Shown here: one piece after another, positions 14,356-23,019 of the stretch
Numbering within the stretch: position 1 is the stretch's first letter
How the letters are laid out: each line of letters begins with the position of its first letter
From: Maridesulfovibrio ferrireducens
GTDB taxonomy: Bacteria; Desulfobacterota; Desulfovibrionia; Desulfovibrionales; Desulfovibrionaceae
DNA: 64,000 nucleotides
Assembly: GCF_900101105.1 (NCBI RefSeq)
Contig: NZ_FNGA01000001.1
Location: forward strand, 496,001 to 560,000
Direction: 5' to 3'
The notes under the pieces: generated by a model
The model's input: only the letters and a program-made list of their open reading frames with translations
Database searches by the model: none
Told to the model about the DNA's origin: nothing
Position numbers and translations under genes: made by a program

Positions 14356-15948
14356 CTAGAACCTGAGCCGTTTATCTCTCGGCCAGTAACCATTATAATC
14401 ATAGCACAAATAAATTGTGAACTTTCGAGCAGGCTTCCCGCGGAAAGTTGTCTGAAAATGAATAGGCGGGCTGATGCGGCCAAACATTTTAATCAACTCA
14501 TTATCAGGTTTTTCTTTAAAATCTTTAAGGACATAGATTGCGTCCCATCCAAGCTTTTCTTGAGGACCGGGCCACAAATCATACTGGTTCATGCGCCGAT
14601 CTATCCATGCACAATAGGTTCTAGGCTGCCCCGGCACATAAAAGGCCAGTGCGGCGGTCATGTCATACTGCTCACTCATTATAAAAACCTTTGAAGGATC
14701 TTTAAACTGGGACTTCTCAAGCTCAATTACCTGTTGTCCCAGATCCGTCCAGCCTTTTAGACGATGAGTCGGATTAAGGTGATCAGGAAGCGGAACAAGA
14801 TTCTGAAAATGCAATAAACCAAAAATTAAAATACCCAGAAACAACCAGACTGAACGGAGGTGACCACGTCTATTCCAAAAAGCATCAAAGACTAATCCTG
14901 CAAGCATAACTCCGGAAACATATGAAATTACAGCCCAGTTACCGAGAACTTTGGTATGAAAACTCCACATAAGGAAAAAGAACCAGACCGGCAGGAAAAA
15001 CACAGAAAGAAGTGCGGCCTGTTTATTATTCAATCCCAAAAGATTTTTGGATTTCTTCTTTAAAACAACAGCTAATGCTCCGAATCCACCAGAAAGCATA
15101 AAGATAAGCCACCACGGAGTCGCCATGCCAATCTGTTCCCCAAAATAAGGTAGAACCCTGTCAAATCTGACCAGCTGTGAAGCGCTGGCTCCCGAAGCAC
15201 CTATCAAATACAAAACATGCTTATATCCAACGAAATCATTCTGAACATTCCAGATAAGGGTCGGCAAAAAACCGACAAAAACCCCTACCGAAAGCGCTAT
15301 GAACAACTTCTTTACAAATCCGATAGGAAGCCCTTCTTTCTTCATCAGGATCAATGCGTAAATAACCGAAAGACCGGTAAAACCGAGCATTGTATATTTC
15401 GCAAGTATGCCCAGCGCCAAGAAGAAAGCAATCAGAACAAAAGGAAGCGTTCTGGATTCATTTGAATCTCGCTCGATACCCGGAGAATAAGGAATGGTTG
15501 CAGAATAAAGAGCAAAAACAGCGCAAGTCCAACACAGAATAAAAGGATTATCTGTTGTCATCAATATTCCAAGCGCCAGAAAAACGGGCATGGTATTATA
15601 GACAACAAGCGTCCAGACTGCCGCACTAGGCCGCTTCCAAAGCTTTGCCATTCCCCAGAAAAGAACCATCTGAGTTATCATCGACCCCACGACTGAACCG
15701 AAGCGCACTCCGAATTCCGTGTTGCCGAAAATAAAAGTCCAAGTGGAAATAATCCACGCAATCAGCGGCCCCTTGGAATAATAGGTAAGCTGCATGTTGC
15801 GGGTCCAATCCCAATACTGGGCTTCGTCCTGCACCAAATTAAGCTGCCCAGACCCCAGAAACCAGATTCTGGCAAAAGTAGTAAAAACAATTATTATAAA
15901 AGCCCACATCAGGGGCTTATTTTTAAACGAATGAGTTAATGATAGCAC
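14356..15948 (-). CDS. GT-39/GT-83 family integral membrane glycosyltransferase (ArnT-like)
   Basis: 530 residues with about twelve hydrophobic spans. The first periplasmic loop carries QDEAQYWDWTRNMQLTYYSKGPLIAW, the conserved acidic/catalytic motif of PMT/ArnT enzymes, which move a sugar from a polyprenyl-phosphate donor to lipid A, glycan or protein on the outer face of the inner membrane. Acceptor and donor cannot be told. GTG start, with AAGGAGG 9 bases upstream. Its leader RNA contains an imperfect hairpin (15979-16018). No other glycosyl transferase neighbours it. Confidence 0.88.
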   Translation of the reverse strand: MLSLTHSFKNKPLMWAFIIIVFTTFARIWFLGSGQLNLVQDEAQYWDWTRNMQLTYYSKGPLIAWIISTWTFIFGNTEFGVRFGSVVGSMITQMVLFWGMAKLWKRPSAAVWTLVVYNTMPVFLALGILMTTDNPFILCWTCAVFALYSATIPYSPGIERDSNESRTLPFVLIAFFLALGILAKYTMLGFTGLSVIYALILMKKEGLPIGFVKKLFIALSVGVFVGFLPTLIWNVQNDFVGYKHVLYLIGASGASASQLVRFDRVLPYFGEQIGMATPWWLIFMLSGGFGALAVVLKKKSKNLLGLNNKQAALLSVFFLPVWFFFLMWSFHTKVLGNWAVISYVSGVMLAGLVFDAFWNRRGHLRSVWLFLGILIFGLLHFQNLVPLPDHLNPTHRLKGWTDLGQQVIELEKSQFKDPSKVFIMSEQYDMTAALAFYVPGQPRTYCAWIDRRMNQYDLWPGPQEKLGWDAIYVLKDFKEKPDNELIKMFGRISPPIHFQTTFRGKPARKFTIYLCYDYNGYWPRDKRLRF

Positions 15949-16043
15949 TTATGGAGACCTCCTTGCGAGGAAACTTTTATCCGACCCTGCCGCGGTTGAC
16001 AACCTGTCGCAGGGGTCGAAAAATATAATATTGAATCAGAAAA

Positions 16044-16067
16044 AATAAAACCCCCGAAAATCGGGGG
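16044..16067 (-). terminator. terminator of fliN
   Basis: CCCCCGA/TCGGGGG arms (16051-16057, 16061-16067) with a T-rich tract on the minus strand. Confidence 0.85.
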
Positions 16068-16123
16068 CAAAAGACCGACAAAAAAAATTCTTTAAAAATA
16101 AAAAGAACTTTCTATATGAAATA

Positions 16124-16396
16124 TTAAAGACCGAGGCTCTTAATTCGCGCTTCCGGTGTAATAATCTCAGTAATCCTGAATCCGAAATTTTCGTTGATAA
16201 CAACAAGTTCCCCACGAGCAACCAAACGCCCCTCCACGTACATATCAAGAGGTTCGCCAGCCAGCTTATGCAACTCGATTACAGTTCCCTGACCGAACTG
16301 AATAATCTCGTTAACCAGCAGTTTTGTCCGTCCCATCTCGACTTTTACTTCGAGAGGAATATCCAAAATTCGTCTAAGTCCGTCTTCCGATCCCAT
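16124..16396 (-). CDS. fliN: flagellar motor switch protein FliN
   Basis: 90 residues: LRRILDIPLEVKVEMGRTKLLVNEIIQFGQGTVIELHKLAGEPLDMYVEGRLVARGELVVINENFGFRITEI is the full SpoA/FliN C-ring domain. Only this core is present, without the long N-terminal extension of some species. FliN forms the lower rim of the flagellar C-ring with FliM and FliG, where phospho-CheY binds. It stands away from other flagellar structural genes; the window's other motor genes are motAB and the FliG-C-like gene at 46.4-49.1 kb. Confidence 0.93.
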   Translation of the reverse strand: MGSEDGLRRILDIPLEVKVEMGRTKLLVNEIIQFGQGTVIELHKLAGEPLDMYVEGRLVARGELVVINENFGFRITEIITPEARIKSLGL

Positions 16397-16500
16397 ACGG
16401 CTCCAAGGGGGTTAATAGTTAAACTTTTGAAAATGTACCCCAAAAGAAAACAAACGACCAGCAAAACCACACACGCTATAATTTAGAGTGTAACCGTTTG

Positions 16501-17145
16501 CTATTTAACTCTTTCAATCTTTACGCCGCACTCACGGTTAGGCTCAAGCGCAAGAATACTATCAGCGCTGTTTGCAAAAAGATCCAGAGGATGATGGCTT
16601 ATTACCAACACCTGAAAGCCGAGCCTTTTCGAAATTGTGCTTATCAAATCCATAAACCGGGGAACAAGGTTCGGCCTGAGCCAGCAATCCTGTTCATCAA
16701 GCACCAGAAACGGACGATGTATATCAGGATTCAACCTTGAAAGAGCAATGAGCCGCAGCCCCACAGAAAGAATATTACAGACCGAACCGCCCTGTCCGAC
16801 CATAATATCTTCTTCGCCGCCCTGATTAAGAATCTGAAAATCAACCTGAAGTTTCTTGTCTCTGATGGAAGCAATAGCCTTAACTTCTCTATCCTGCCCG
16901 AGAATTTCCCTTATGGCGTGAGTGAGATTTGTTTCAAGCTCAGTTAGAAGCTCACCGAATAGCGCAGTTGTAAGCTCTTCCATCTTTTTTTCAGCTTCGG
17001 GCGCAACTTGCAGGAATTCATCAACCTTCTGAATTTCAGAACGAAGTTCAATCCAGTCATCAACTCTAGCAGAAGCCTTCGCTGCAAGCTGATCGACTCT
17101 GCGCTCAAGGGATTCCAAAGACGGAATATCTTCAACAGAATGCAC
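16501..17145 (-). CDS. C-terminal half of a split Rad50/SbcC-type ATPase
   Basis: 214 residues. After a short coiled-coil stretch comes a signature-like VGQGGSVCNILSVGLRLIAL, Walker B with catalytic acid HRPFLVLDEQD, the D-loop region and an H-loop (LVISHHPLDLF): the C-terminal ATPase lobe of SMC/Rad50 proteins. There is no Walker A. The missing N-lobe is on the separate protein at 18398-19738, two genes upstream on the same strand, so the two must pair to make a working ATP site. GTG start, 2 bp after the coiled-coil gene. It ends a four-gene operon. Confidence 0.85.
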   Translation of the reverse strand: MHSVEDIPSLESLERRVDQLAAKASARVDDWIELRSEIQKVDEFLQVAPEAEKKMEELTTALFGELLTELETNLTHAIREILGQDREVKAIASIRDKKLQVDFQILNQGGEEDIMVGQGGSVCNILSVGLRLIALSRLNPDIHRPFLVLDEQDCWLRPNLVPRFMDLISTISKRLGFQVLVISHHPLDLFANSADSILALEPNRECGVKIERVK

Positions 17146-17147
17146 GA

Positions 17148-17453
17148 CTATTTCCCGCCGCCGTTTTCAAGCTTCTGCAAACCGTCTACAATAGAATTTA
17201 TATGTGTTCTGTACTCTGCGACGAGTCTAGAATTTTCGGCCCTTTTTTCTTCGAGCATCCGGCTGAGCTTTTCAGGATCAGATGTTCCATATTGCTGAGC
17301 GGCCTGCTCTTCAAGTTCAGTAAGCTGTCTGCCTATATTATCAAGATTCTGCTCGGTGCGGACTTTATCCTCACGAAGCCTTTCATATTGCTGCTTAAGC
17401 AGATTAAGTTCCTGCTCAAGGCCATTATCATTTGCTGCATTACCGATTGCCAT
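17148..17453 (-). CDS. small coiled-coil protein in the split Rad50 cluster
   Basis: 101 residues, almost wholly heptad-repeat helix: NGLEQELNLLKQQYERLREDKVRTEQNLDNIGRQLTELEEQAAQQYG, then KLSRMLEEKRAENSRLVAEYRTHINSIVDGL. No catalytic motif. It overlaps the end of the Mre11 gene by 14 bp and is followed after 2 bp by the C-terminal ATPase half. By position it could supply part of the returning coiled-coil arm missing from that half; this is inference. Confidence 0.75.
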   Translation of the reverse strand: MAIGNAANDNGLEQELNLLKQQYERLREDKVRTEQNLDNIGRQLTELEEQAAQQYGTSDPEKLSRMLEEKRAENSRLVAEYRTHINSIVDGLQKLENGGGK

Positions 17454-18408
17454 CAGTTACCTCCGTATATAAATCCCAGATCAATTTACTTTCCGGCTCT
17501 TCCGGATCAATATTCTCTTCCAAAAATTGTTTAAGCCCTGAACCTTCGTGAGTTCTCTTCCATGCAAGCCTTTCAAGCCCCTGCAAAAATTTTGATTCAG
17601 CCGCATCAGCGTCTTCTATCTCCGGCAGAAAATCCTGATTTGGAAAGACCTCATAAAAATCCCGGTGAGGTATGTCCCATTTTTCCAGATCAATACACTG
17701 CGGAGTCCAGATAGCCGCTTGCGGTTTGCGCTCAAGTGCAAGCTTAGTGAATGCCAGACGCGAGATATTACCGGGGTTAGCCCATGTTGTAGACCCTGCG
17801 GTAATAGTCGGACGCGGCCTGTGAATGTGCCCGTTTATCACCCAGTCAATTCCGGGTATTTCTTTGATAGCATAGTGCGGCTTTTTATATTCAGGGAAAG
17901 CCACATTATGATGAGCTACCCACACAACCTTGAGAAGTTCACCATTCTCCTGCTCAAATTCCTCACGCCCGAATTCTTTGGGAATGGGGAACCCGTCCGG
18001 ACTTGCCCCGACCAGAACCTTACCCTCCGGAGTTTCAAGCACAAAAGCTGGGCCCGGCTCATTCATCATTCTAATGACATTTGAAGCGTCCAGCACAGCC
18101 ATTGAAACATCAGGTGTAAATCTTGCCTGATATTTGTCGTGATTACCAATCAGCACAAAAGGCTTATACGGACCGAACAGGGCTATTAAATCAACCAGAA
18201 GACTATTCGAATTATCCCGGGGCCAATGAAAAAGATCACCCAAAAGAAGCGGGACCATATTCAAATCTTTCGCATGCTTTAAGCATGCTTCCAGCTTATC
18301 CAGAATATCGGCGGTGTAACTACTTAAACGCTGTCCGGGAGGAGTCGCCGCAATATGTGGATCTCCAATTAAAAGAAGCCCTTCAGCTTTTATTACTTCA
18401 AGACTCAT
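17440..18408 (-). CDS. Mre11/SbcD-like metallophosphoesterase nuclease
   Basis: 322 residues. All phosphoesterase motifs are present: LIGDPHI (D-x-H), LLGDLFHW (G-D), IGNHDK (G-N-H-D), VVWVAHHNV (H) and INGHIHRP (G-H-x-H). The order and spacing fit the Mre11/SbcD nuclease; the C-terminus is short, without a long capping domain. It overlaps the Rad50 N-half by 11 bp and the coiled-coil gene by 14 bp, so translation is tightly coupled. Role expected: nuclease subunit of a DNA-end processing complex with the two ATPase halves. Confidence 0.85.
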   Translation of the reverse strand: MSLEVIKAEGLLLIGDPHIAATPPGQRLSSYTADILDKLEACLKHAKDLNMVPLLLGDLFHWPRDNSNSLLVDLIALFGPYKPFVLIGNHDKYQARFTPDVSMAVLDASNVIRMMNEPGPAFVLETPEGKVLVGASPDGFPIPKEFGREEFEQENGELLKVVWVAHHNVAFPEYKKPHYAIKEIPGIDWVINGHIHRPRPTITAGSTTWANPGNISRLAFTKLALERKPQAAIWTPQCIDLEKWDIPHRDFYEVFPNQDFLPEIEDADAAESKFLQGLERLAWKRTHEGSGLKQFLEENIDPEEPESKLIWDLYTEVTDGNR

Positions 18409-19738
18409 GGACCACCTCCCCTATCAACTTATCCGCAGCCAGCTCATTTCCGCAAAGCGGACAGCTACCTATTTCAGCCAACCTTTTCTTTATTTTGGCC
18501 TCAAGCATAATTCTGGACTCTTCCAGTTTTTGCAAAGAAACTCTTGAGAGTTCCTGAGTCTTTTTAAGTGAATCAATGTTCCTGATTATTTTAATTAAAT
18601 TAGCATCTTCAAATAGTTCAGGTGCGGGTGCGATCGGTTCAAGAACCCGCGCTCTGTGTGAAATATTTTCTACAGAAACCTTGTTGCGGGAAAGATTGCT
18701 GATTGTTGCAGAAAGAGCTGAGATATCATCCAATACAGGAGGAGAAGCCAACAAGGACAGGCTATTACGTCTTTTATTCTGAATATTCTCTGCTAGAGAC
18801 AATTGTTTATGGTGTGCAATTCTGGAATCCAAATCCTTCACAGGGAAAAGCTGTGGCAAAGGCGCAAGGCTTTCTAAACTCTGTGACCGTTTCTTAAGAC
18901 TTGTCTTTTGACGACTAAAACTTTCAAGCTGCTGACCTGTTTGCTCAAGCGGCTTAACAGGAAAAAGATCCGGCCCCTTAGCAAGTCCGCATAAACTCTT
19001 TTCTCTAGCGGCAAGCGCCTCCTTAACGGTTTGAAGCTGAGTTTTGCGGTTCAGCAAATCTTCAATGCGCGGGATTTCACTTAAAATCTTTTCCGAATGC
19101 CCTTTTAATTCACGGGCAGATTCAAGCTCAAGATTCACATTCGGCAAATCCTGCAAATCATTAAGTTCGGAAGCGATATGGACCATTTTTTCCTGCTGAA
19201 ATTTTTTCTCGCGCTTTGCACTCTTGACCCGATTCTTCAGTTCCGTCTGCATAGCCAGCAAATGCGATGCTTCCGACGAAGATGCAAAAAACTGAGCCGC
19301 AACACTTGCAGGCTGATCAAGCAGAAAAATAGGTTTGCGCTGATCACCGATATGAACATCTAAAGATTTATCACCCTCTAAAGGCACCTGATTAAGGCGC
19401 AAAATAGCCATTACATCTTCAGGAGGTTTGCGACCGAACTTTGCATAAGTCTCATGCTCATCAGCGCCGGGTTTAGTCACTTCATACCAGGCTGTAGCTT
19501 TCTTCCGAATCCATGCAACCTTTGTCCCGTCATCCATCTCAAGTTCAACCCGCGCGACCTTTGCGCCGTGCCGGACAAAATGCTTCGGCAACGGATTAGT
19601 CGCAATGCACCGCAAGGCCTCAACAACAGAAGATTTGCCGCTGTTATTAGGTCCGGTCAGCACAGTCATGCCCGAGCCGAGTTCTATCTCGGTATATGCG
19701 TGGGCTAAGAAATTTTTTAGGATAATTTTTTTAATCAT
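18398..19738 (-). CDS. N-terminal half of a split Rad50/SbcC-type ATPase with zinc hook
   Basis: 446 residues from ATG 19738. MIKKIILKNFLAHAYTEIEL and the Walker A GPNNSGKSS (about 29-37) are the Rad50/RecF-type N-lobe; residues about 165-420 are long coiled coil; then the protein stops 18 residues after CPLCG (Cys at about 426 and 429), the zinc hook that normally sits mid-protein at the tip of the coiled coil. Signature motif, Walker B and H-loop are absent and are found on the protein at 16501-17145. The break is therefore exactly at the hook, not random, and the whole operon is intact. No strong ribosome site precedes the ATG. Confidence 0.85.
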   Translation of the reverse strand: MIKKIILKNFLAHAYTEIELGSGMTVLTGPNNSGKSSVVEALRCIATNPLPKHFVRHGAKVARVELEMDDGTKVAWIRKKATAWYEVTKPGADEHETYAKFGRKPPEDVMAILRLNQVPLEGDKSLDVHIGDQRKPIFLLDQPASVAAQFFASSSEASHLLAMQTELKNRVKSAKREKKFQQEKMVHIASELNDLQDLPNVNLELESARELKGHSEKILSEIPRIEDLLNRKTQLQTVKEALAAREKSLCGLAKGPDLFPVKPLEQTGQQLESFSRQKTSLKKRSQSLESLAPLPQLFPVKDLDSRIAHHKQLSLAENIQNKRRNSLSLLASPPVLDDISALSATISNLSRNKVSVENISHRARVLEPIAPAPELFEDANLIKIIRNIDSLKKTQELSRVSLQKLEESRIMLEAKIKKRLAEIGSCPLCGNELAADKLIGEVVHES

Positions 19739-19788
19739 TTTTTTTCGAGCAAGAAAAGATTTGATATAGGATTTCGCCTTCGGCTGGA

Positions 19789-19835
19789 CCAAAGGGGATA
19801 ATCCCCTTTGGAAACCTTATCGGGAAGAAGGTTTC
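19789..19835. repeat. REP-like double hairpin
   Basis: CCAAAGGGGAT/ATCCCCTTTGG (19789-19811) followed by GAAACCTT/AAGGTTTC (19811-19835). The first palindrome recurs at 46311-46332, ahead of another convergent or end-of-gene spot. Family of small intergenic palindromes, function unproven. Confidence 0.7.
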
Positions 19836-19858
19836 AAATTAGAAAACATGCCTAGCAA

Positions 19859-20593
19859 TCACTTCATTATAAATTTGCAAAAATCTAATGCACTTTGGTT
19901 ATAAACTGAACCTTTGCTTTTATCTTGAAAAAGTATCAAAGGCGGTTCTACTATCAACCCCGTCTTACCATTTTTCACAGCTTCAACTAAAACGACCTTG
20001 GCCGGACGATCCATATGACTATGCACAAACTTTATTCTTTTCGGTTCCAGCTTGAAACTGGTCAATACGGCTAACAGCTGAGTAACTCTTTCCGCAAGGA
20101 ATACAAAACAGACTTTGCCCCGAAACCGCACCATACGTGCCGCAGTCTTTGCAAAATCTTCAAGTTCGGCTTCAACCTCGAATCTGGCTCTATTCCTATC
20201 AGCATCAGGACAAGGCCTCCCTCTTCCTTCACACCAATATGGAGGATTGGACACAACCACGTCATAGCTTTCCGCAGAAGCAAACTGTGGATTACAAACA
20301 TCGCCCTCTAAAATTTCTATTCTATCCGCAAAACCTGACTCGGCAACATTATGGTTCGCACATTCAAGCATCTCCGGGCTGATATCAACTCCGGTAATAT
20401 TTAATTCTATATCCGGATTACACAAAGCTATTCCCAATGGAATGACTCCGCATCCTGTGCCTAAATCAAGAATACGGCACTTACCTGATGCCTTCACAAA
20501 ACTGCTAAGCAATAATGAATCCGTAGAAAATCTAAACCCTGTTTCAGGCTGTTTGAGCCCTTTCGGAAACATCTGTCGCGCTTCTTCGCTCAC
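19859..20593 (-). CDS. tRNA1(Val) A37 N6-methyltransferase-like protein (TrmN6/YfiC)
   Basis: 244 residues. Residues 15-25 (QPETGFRFSTDSLLLSSF) match the opening of YfiC-type enzymes; the SAM site is ILDLGTGCGVIPLGIA, followed by VDISPEMLE and the amino-methyltransferase motif VVSNPPYW. Such enzymes methylate N6 of A37 in tRNA; a related RNA or protein substrate cannot be ruled out. It starts 3 bp from the murJ stop on the same strand, so it is in the murJ transcript. Confidence 0.85.
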   Translation of the reverse strand: MSEEARQMFPKGLKQPETGFRFSTDSLLLSSFVKASGKCRILDLGTGCGVIPLGIALCNPDIELNITGVDISPEMLECANHNVAESGFADRIEILEGDVCNPQFASAESYDVVVSNPPYWCEGRGRPCPDADRNRARFEVEAELEDFAKTAARMVRFRGKVCFVFLAERVTQLLAVLTSFKLEPKRIKFVHSHMDRPAKVVLVEAVKNGKTGLIVEPPLILFQDKSKGSVYNQSALDFCKFIMK

Positions 20594-20596
20594 TTG

Positions 20597-22120
20597 CTAA
20601 GCTCTTCTACGGCGTAATGCGTTCATAAGCATTAATGCATCATCAGATTTAAGAAGCAGAGAACCGAAGCCGTAAATCAGCACCCACACAGGAATCATAA
20701 AGAACCATAATATTCCGTATGAAACAGAAAACCAAGCTCCCGCCCCGATCAAACAGCTGAGCAAAAGACTTTTAAACGCTCCCGCCCACGGCAAAGGACA
20801 CACGCCGGTTCTGCGCCACATGATTCCGGCAAGTAACAAAAAATTGAGTGTGGACGATAATGAAACAGCTAAAGCCAAGCCCACATGAGCTATAGACTGC
20901 ATCAACACATACCCGACACCCACGTTGGCGATGAGACACAATATTGCAATCTTAACCGGAGTTTTGGTGTCTTCCTGAGCATAAAAAGCTGAAACCAAAG
21001 GGCGGGACATAGCTATAAAAGGAAGCCCTATGCCATAAGCAACCAAAGCCTGCGCAGTAGCAGTAACAGCCACAGCATCGAAAGCTCCGCGCTGAAAAAG
21101 TAATCTAATAAGTGGTTCGGCAAGGGTTACCAGTCCAGCCATTGCAGGCAGGCTGATAAAAAGAGTCAGACCTACAGTATGTTTCAAGGTCTCGGCAAAT
21201 TCACGGTCTTTTCCTTTAGCGCAGAGAGCAGAAAGGCTCGGTAATGCGGCTGTTCCAACGGCAATCCCGAAAACTCCCAGCGGAAATTGAACAAGCCGGT
21301 CAGAATAATAAAGATAGGAAACACTACCCACGGGAAGAAATGAAGCCAGAAGTGTGCCCAGAACAATATTAATCTGATACACAGCAGCTCCGAAAACAGT
21401 AGGCAGCATTAGTTTGCCCATGCGCTTAACGCCCGGATTATCAAGGCTGCGATTGCCGCGCCATGAAAGACCGACTCTGCGCAAATAAGGCTGTTGCAGG
21501 AGCCATTGCAAAACCCCGCCAATCAGAACGCCCCACGCCATAAACACGGCCACATTGTTTCCGGTAAAATAGCCGACGAGCGCGGAGCCGATAAGTGCGA
21601 CATTTAAAGCACACGGGGCTAGGGCAGGAGCCAGAAAATGGCCCATGCTATTCAAAACTCCCATGCACAATGCAACACCGCAAATAAAAATTACATAAGG
21701 AAAACAGATTCTTAAAAGATCAACCGTAAGAGACATCAATTCGGGATTACGATCAAAACCCGGTGCAATCATCAAAACCAGCGGTTTTGCGCCAACAATT
21801 GCCAGAACCGTAATCACTCCCAGAATCAGCACCAGCCAGACAAGCGCCGAACGGGCCATATCAAAAGCTGCGTCCTGCCCCTGCTCATTCTTCACACGGC
21901 TGAAAACGGGCACAAAAGCCATGGTCAACGAACCTTCCCCGAACAAGCGACGAAGCAGATTCGGAATACGAAATGCCACAAAAAAAGCATCCGCAGGCAA
22001 ACCGGCACCCAAGGCAAAGGCCACAATCAAGTCCCGGACAAATCCGAGTATCCTTGAAAGCAAGGTAGCTCCGGCAACAACCGAAGCGTTTCGAACAATT
22101 TTAGCTGATTCAGCTGTCAT
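20597..22120 (-). CDS. murJ: lipid II flippase MurJ (MviN)
   Basis: 507 residues with about 14 membrane helices. The start (ASVVAGATLLSRILGFVRDLIVAFALGAGLPADAFFVAFRIPNLLRRLFGEGSLTMAFVPVF) is textbook MurJ, including the Arg of GFVRD and RIPNLLRRLFGEG. It flips lipid II across the inner membrane for cell-wall synthesis. Length is normal for the family. GGAGG lies 11 bases before the ATG. Operon: murJ then trmN6-like. Confidence 0.95.
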   Translation of the reverse strand: MTAESAKIVRNASVVAGATLLSRILGFVRDLIVAFALGAGLPADAFFVAFRIPNLLRRLFGEGSLTMAFVPVFSRVKNEQGQDAAFDMARSALVWLVLILGVITVLAIVGAKPLVLMIAPGFDRNPELMSLTVDLLRICFPYVIFICGVALCMGVLNSMGHFLAPALAPCALNVALIGSALVGYFTGNNVAVFMAWGVLIGGVLQWLLQQPYLRRVGLSWRGNRSLDNPGVKRMGKLMLPTVFGAAVYQINIVLGTLLASFLPVGSVSYLYYSDRLVQFPLGVFGIAVGTAALPSLSALCAKGKDREFAETLKHTVGLTLFISLPAMAGLVTLAEPLIRLLFQRGAFDAVAVTATAQALVAYGIGLPFIAMSRPLVSAFYAQEDTKTPVKIAILCLIANVGVGYVLMQSIAHVGLALAVSLSSTLNFLLLAGIMWRRTGVCPLPWAGAFKSLLLSCLIGAGAWFSVSYGILWFFMIPVWVLIYGFGSLLLKSDDALMLMNALRRRRA

Positions 22121-22156
22121 ACAAGAGAAGGCCTCCGGTAGGCTGGGGCTTTAATA

Positions 22157-22981
22157 TTAATCACTCATTTTCTGACAATTACTGCAAAAAGTCGTTCCAC
22201 GCCCGGCGACAGTACCGCTTTCAAATGTTTCTCCGCAATTAGGGCAAGCTTCACCCTTTTTGCCGTAAACTTTGAAACTGTTCTGAAATCCTCCGGCGTC
22301 TCCACCGGCATCAACGTAATCACGGATAGAACTGCCGTTTTCGCTGATAGCTTGTTTCAGCACCTTTTGAACTTCTACGAATAAATTTTCAAGTGTTTCT
22401 TTTGAGAGATCAGAAGCTTTGGCTTTGGGATGAATTCCTGAACGGAAAAGGGACTCGTCAGCATAGATATTGCCTATTCCGGCAACAACTGACTGATTCA
22501 GCAACAGCCCTTTCATCTGAGCCTTTCTTCCGACCAGAATGTCAGCAAGATCGGCGGCGGAAGTTTCAAGAGGTTCCGGCCCGAGCTTGCGGTAAAAAGA
22601 CCACTCTTCGAGTTCTGCCGTGCTCAGTGCGCGAACTTCCCCGAATTTGCGGGTATCGTGAAATTCAATTGAACCGCCATCTGTCAATCCGAAAACAACA
22701 CGGGAATGTTTGTCAGGGGAAATAGCACTTTCATGTGCCAGCACTCTGCCTGTCATTTTAAGATGAAAGGTTACGTGCAAATCCTCTCCCAAATCCATGA
22801 TAAGCAGCTTTCCCCGTCTGTGGACACGGCTAACTGAACAACCGGCAACCCTTGAGGCAAACACATGCCACGGCATTTTTACAGTGCCGTGATTTAATAT
22901 TTTAACGGATTCAATGGTTTTGCCTACAAGAGCTTTGGCAAGACCGCGTGAGATAACTTCTACTTCTGGTAATTCTGGCAT
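22157..22981 (-). CDS. mutM: formamidopyrimidine-DNA glycosylase
   Basis: 274 residues. Starts [14 protein letters not shown], where Pro1 after Met removal is the catalytic nucleophile; Lys near residue 58 ([10 protein letters not shown]) and the C-terminal zinc finger (CPNCGETF...CSNCQK) complete Fpg/MutM. It excises 8-oxoguanine and ring-opened purines. The NIYADESLF helix-2-turn-helix motif is intact. Start at 22981 has no clear ribosome site. Next to murJ but with its own upstream gap. Confidence 0.95.
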   Translation of the reverse strand: MPELPEVEVISRGLAKALVGKTIESVKILNHGTVKMPWHVFASRVAGCSVSRVHRRGKLLIMDLGEDLHVTFHLKMTGRVLAHESAISPDKHSRVVFGLTDGGSIEFHDTRKFGEVRALSTAELEEWSFYRKLGPEPLETSAADLADILVGRKAQMKGLLLNQSVVAGIGNIYADESLFRSGIHPKAKASDLSKETLENLFVEVQKVLKQAISENGSSIRDYVDAGGDAGGFQNSFKVYGKKGEACPNCGETFESGTVAGRGTTFCSNCQKMSD

Positions 22982-23019
22982 TATGTACTCGGATTTATGA
23001 TAATTTATAGATGAACGGG

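Noticed and set aside
15979-16018. Riboswitch in the leader of the ArnT-like gene
   Set aside because: Only an imperfect hairpin (CGACCC...GGGTCG with inner GGTTG-a-CAACC); it matches no known riboswitch pattern.
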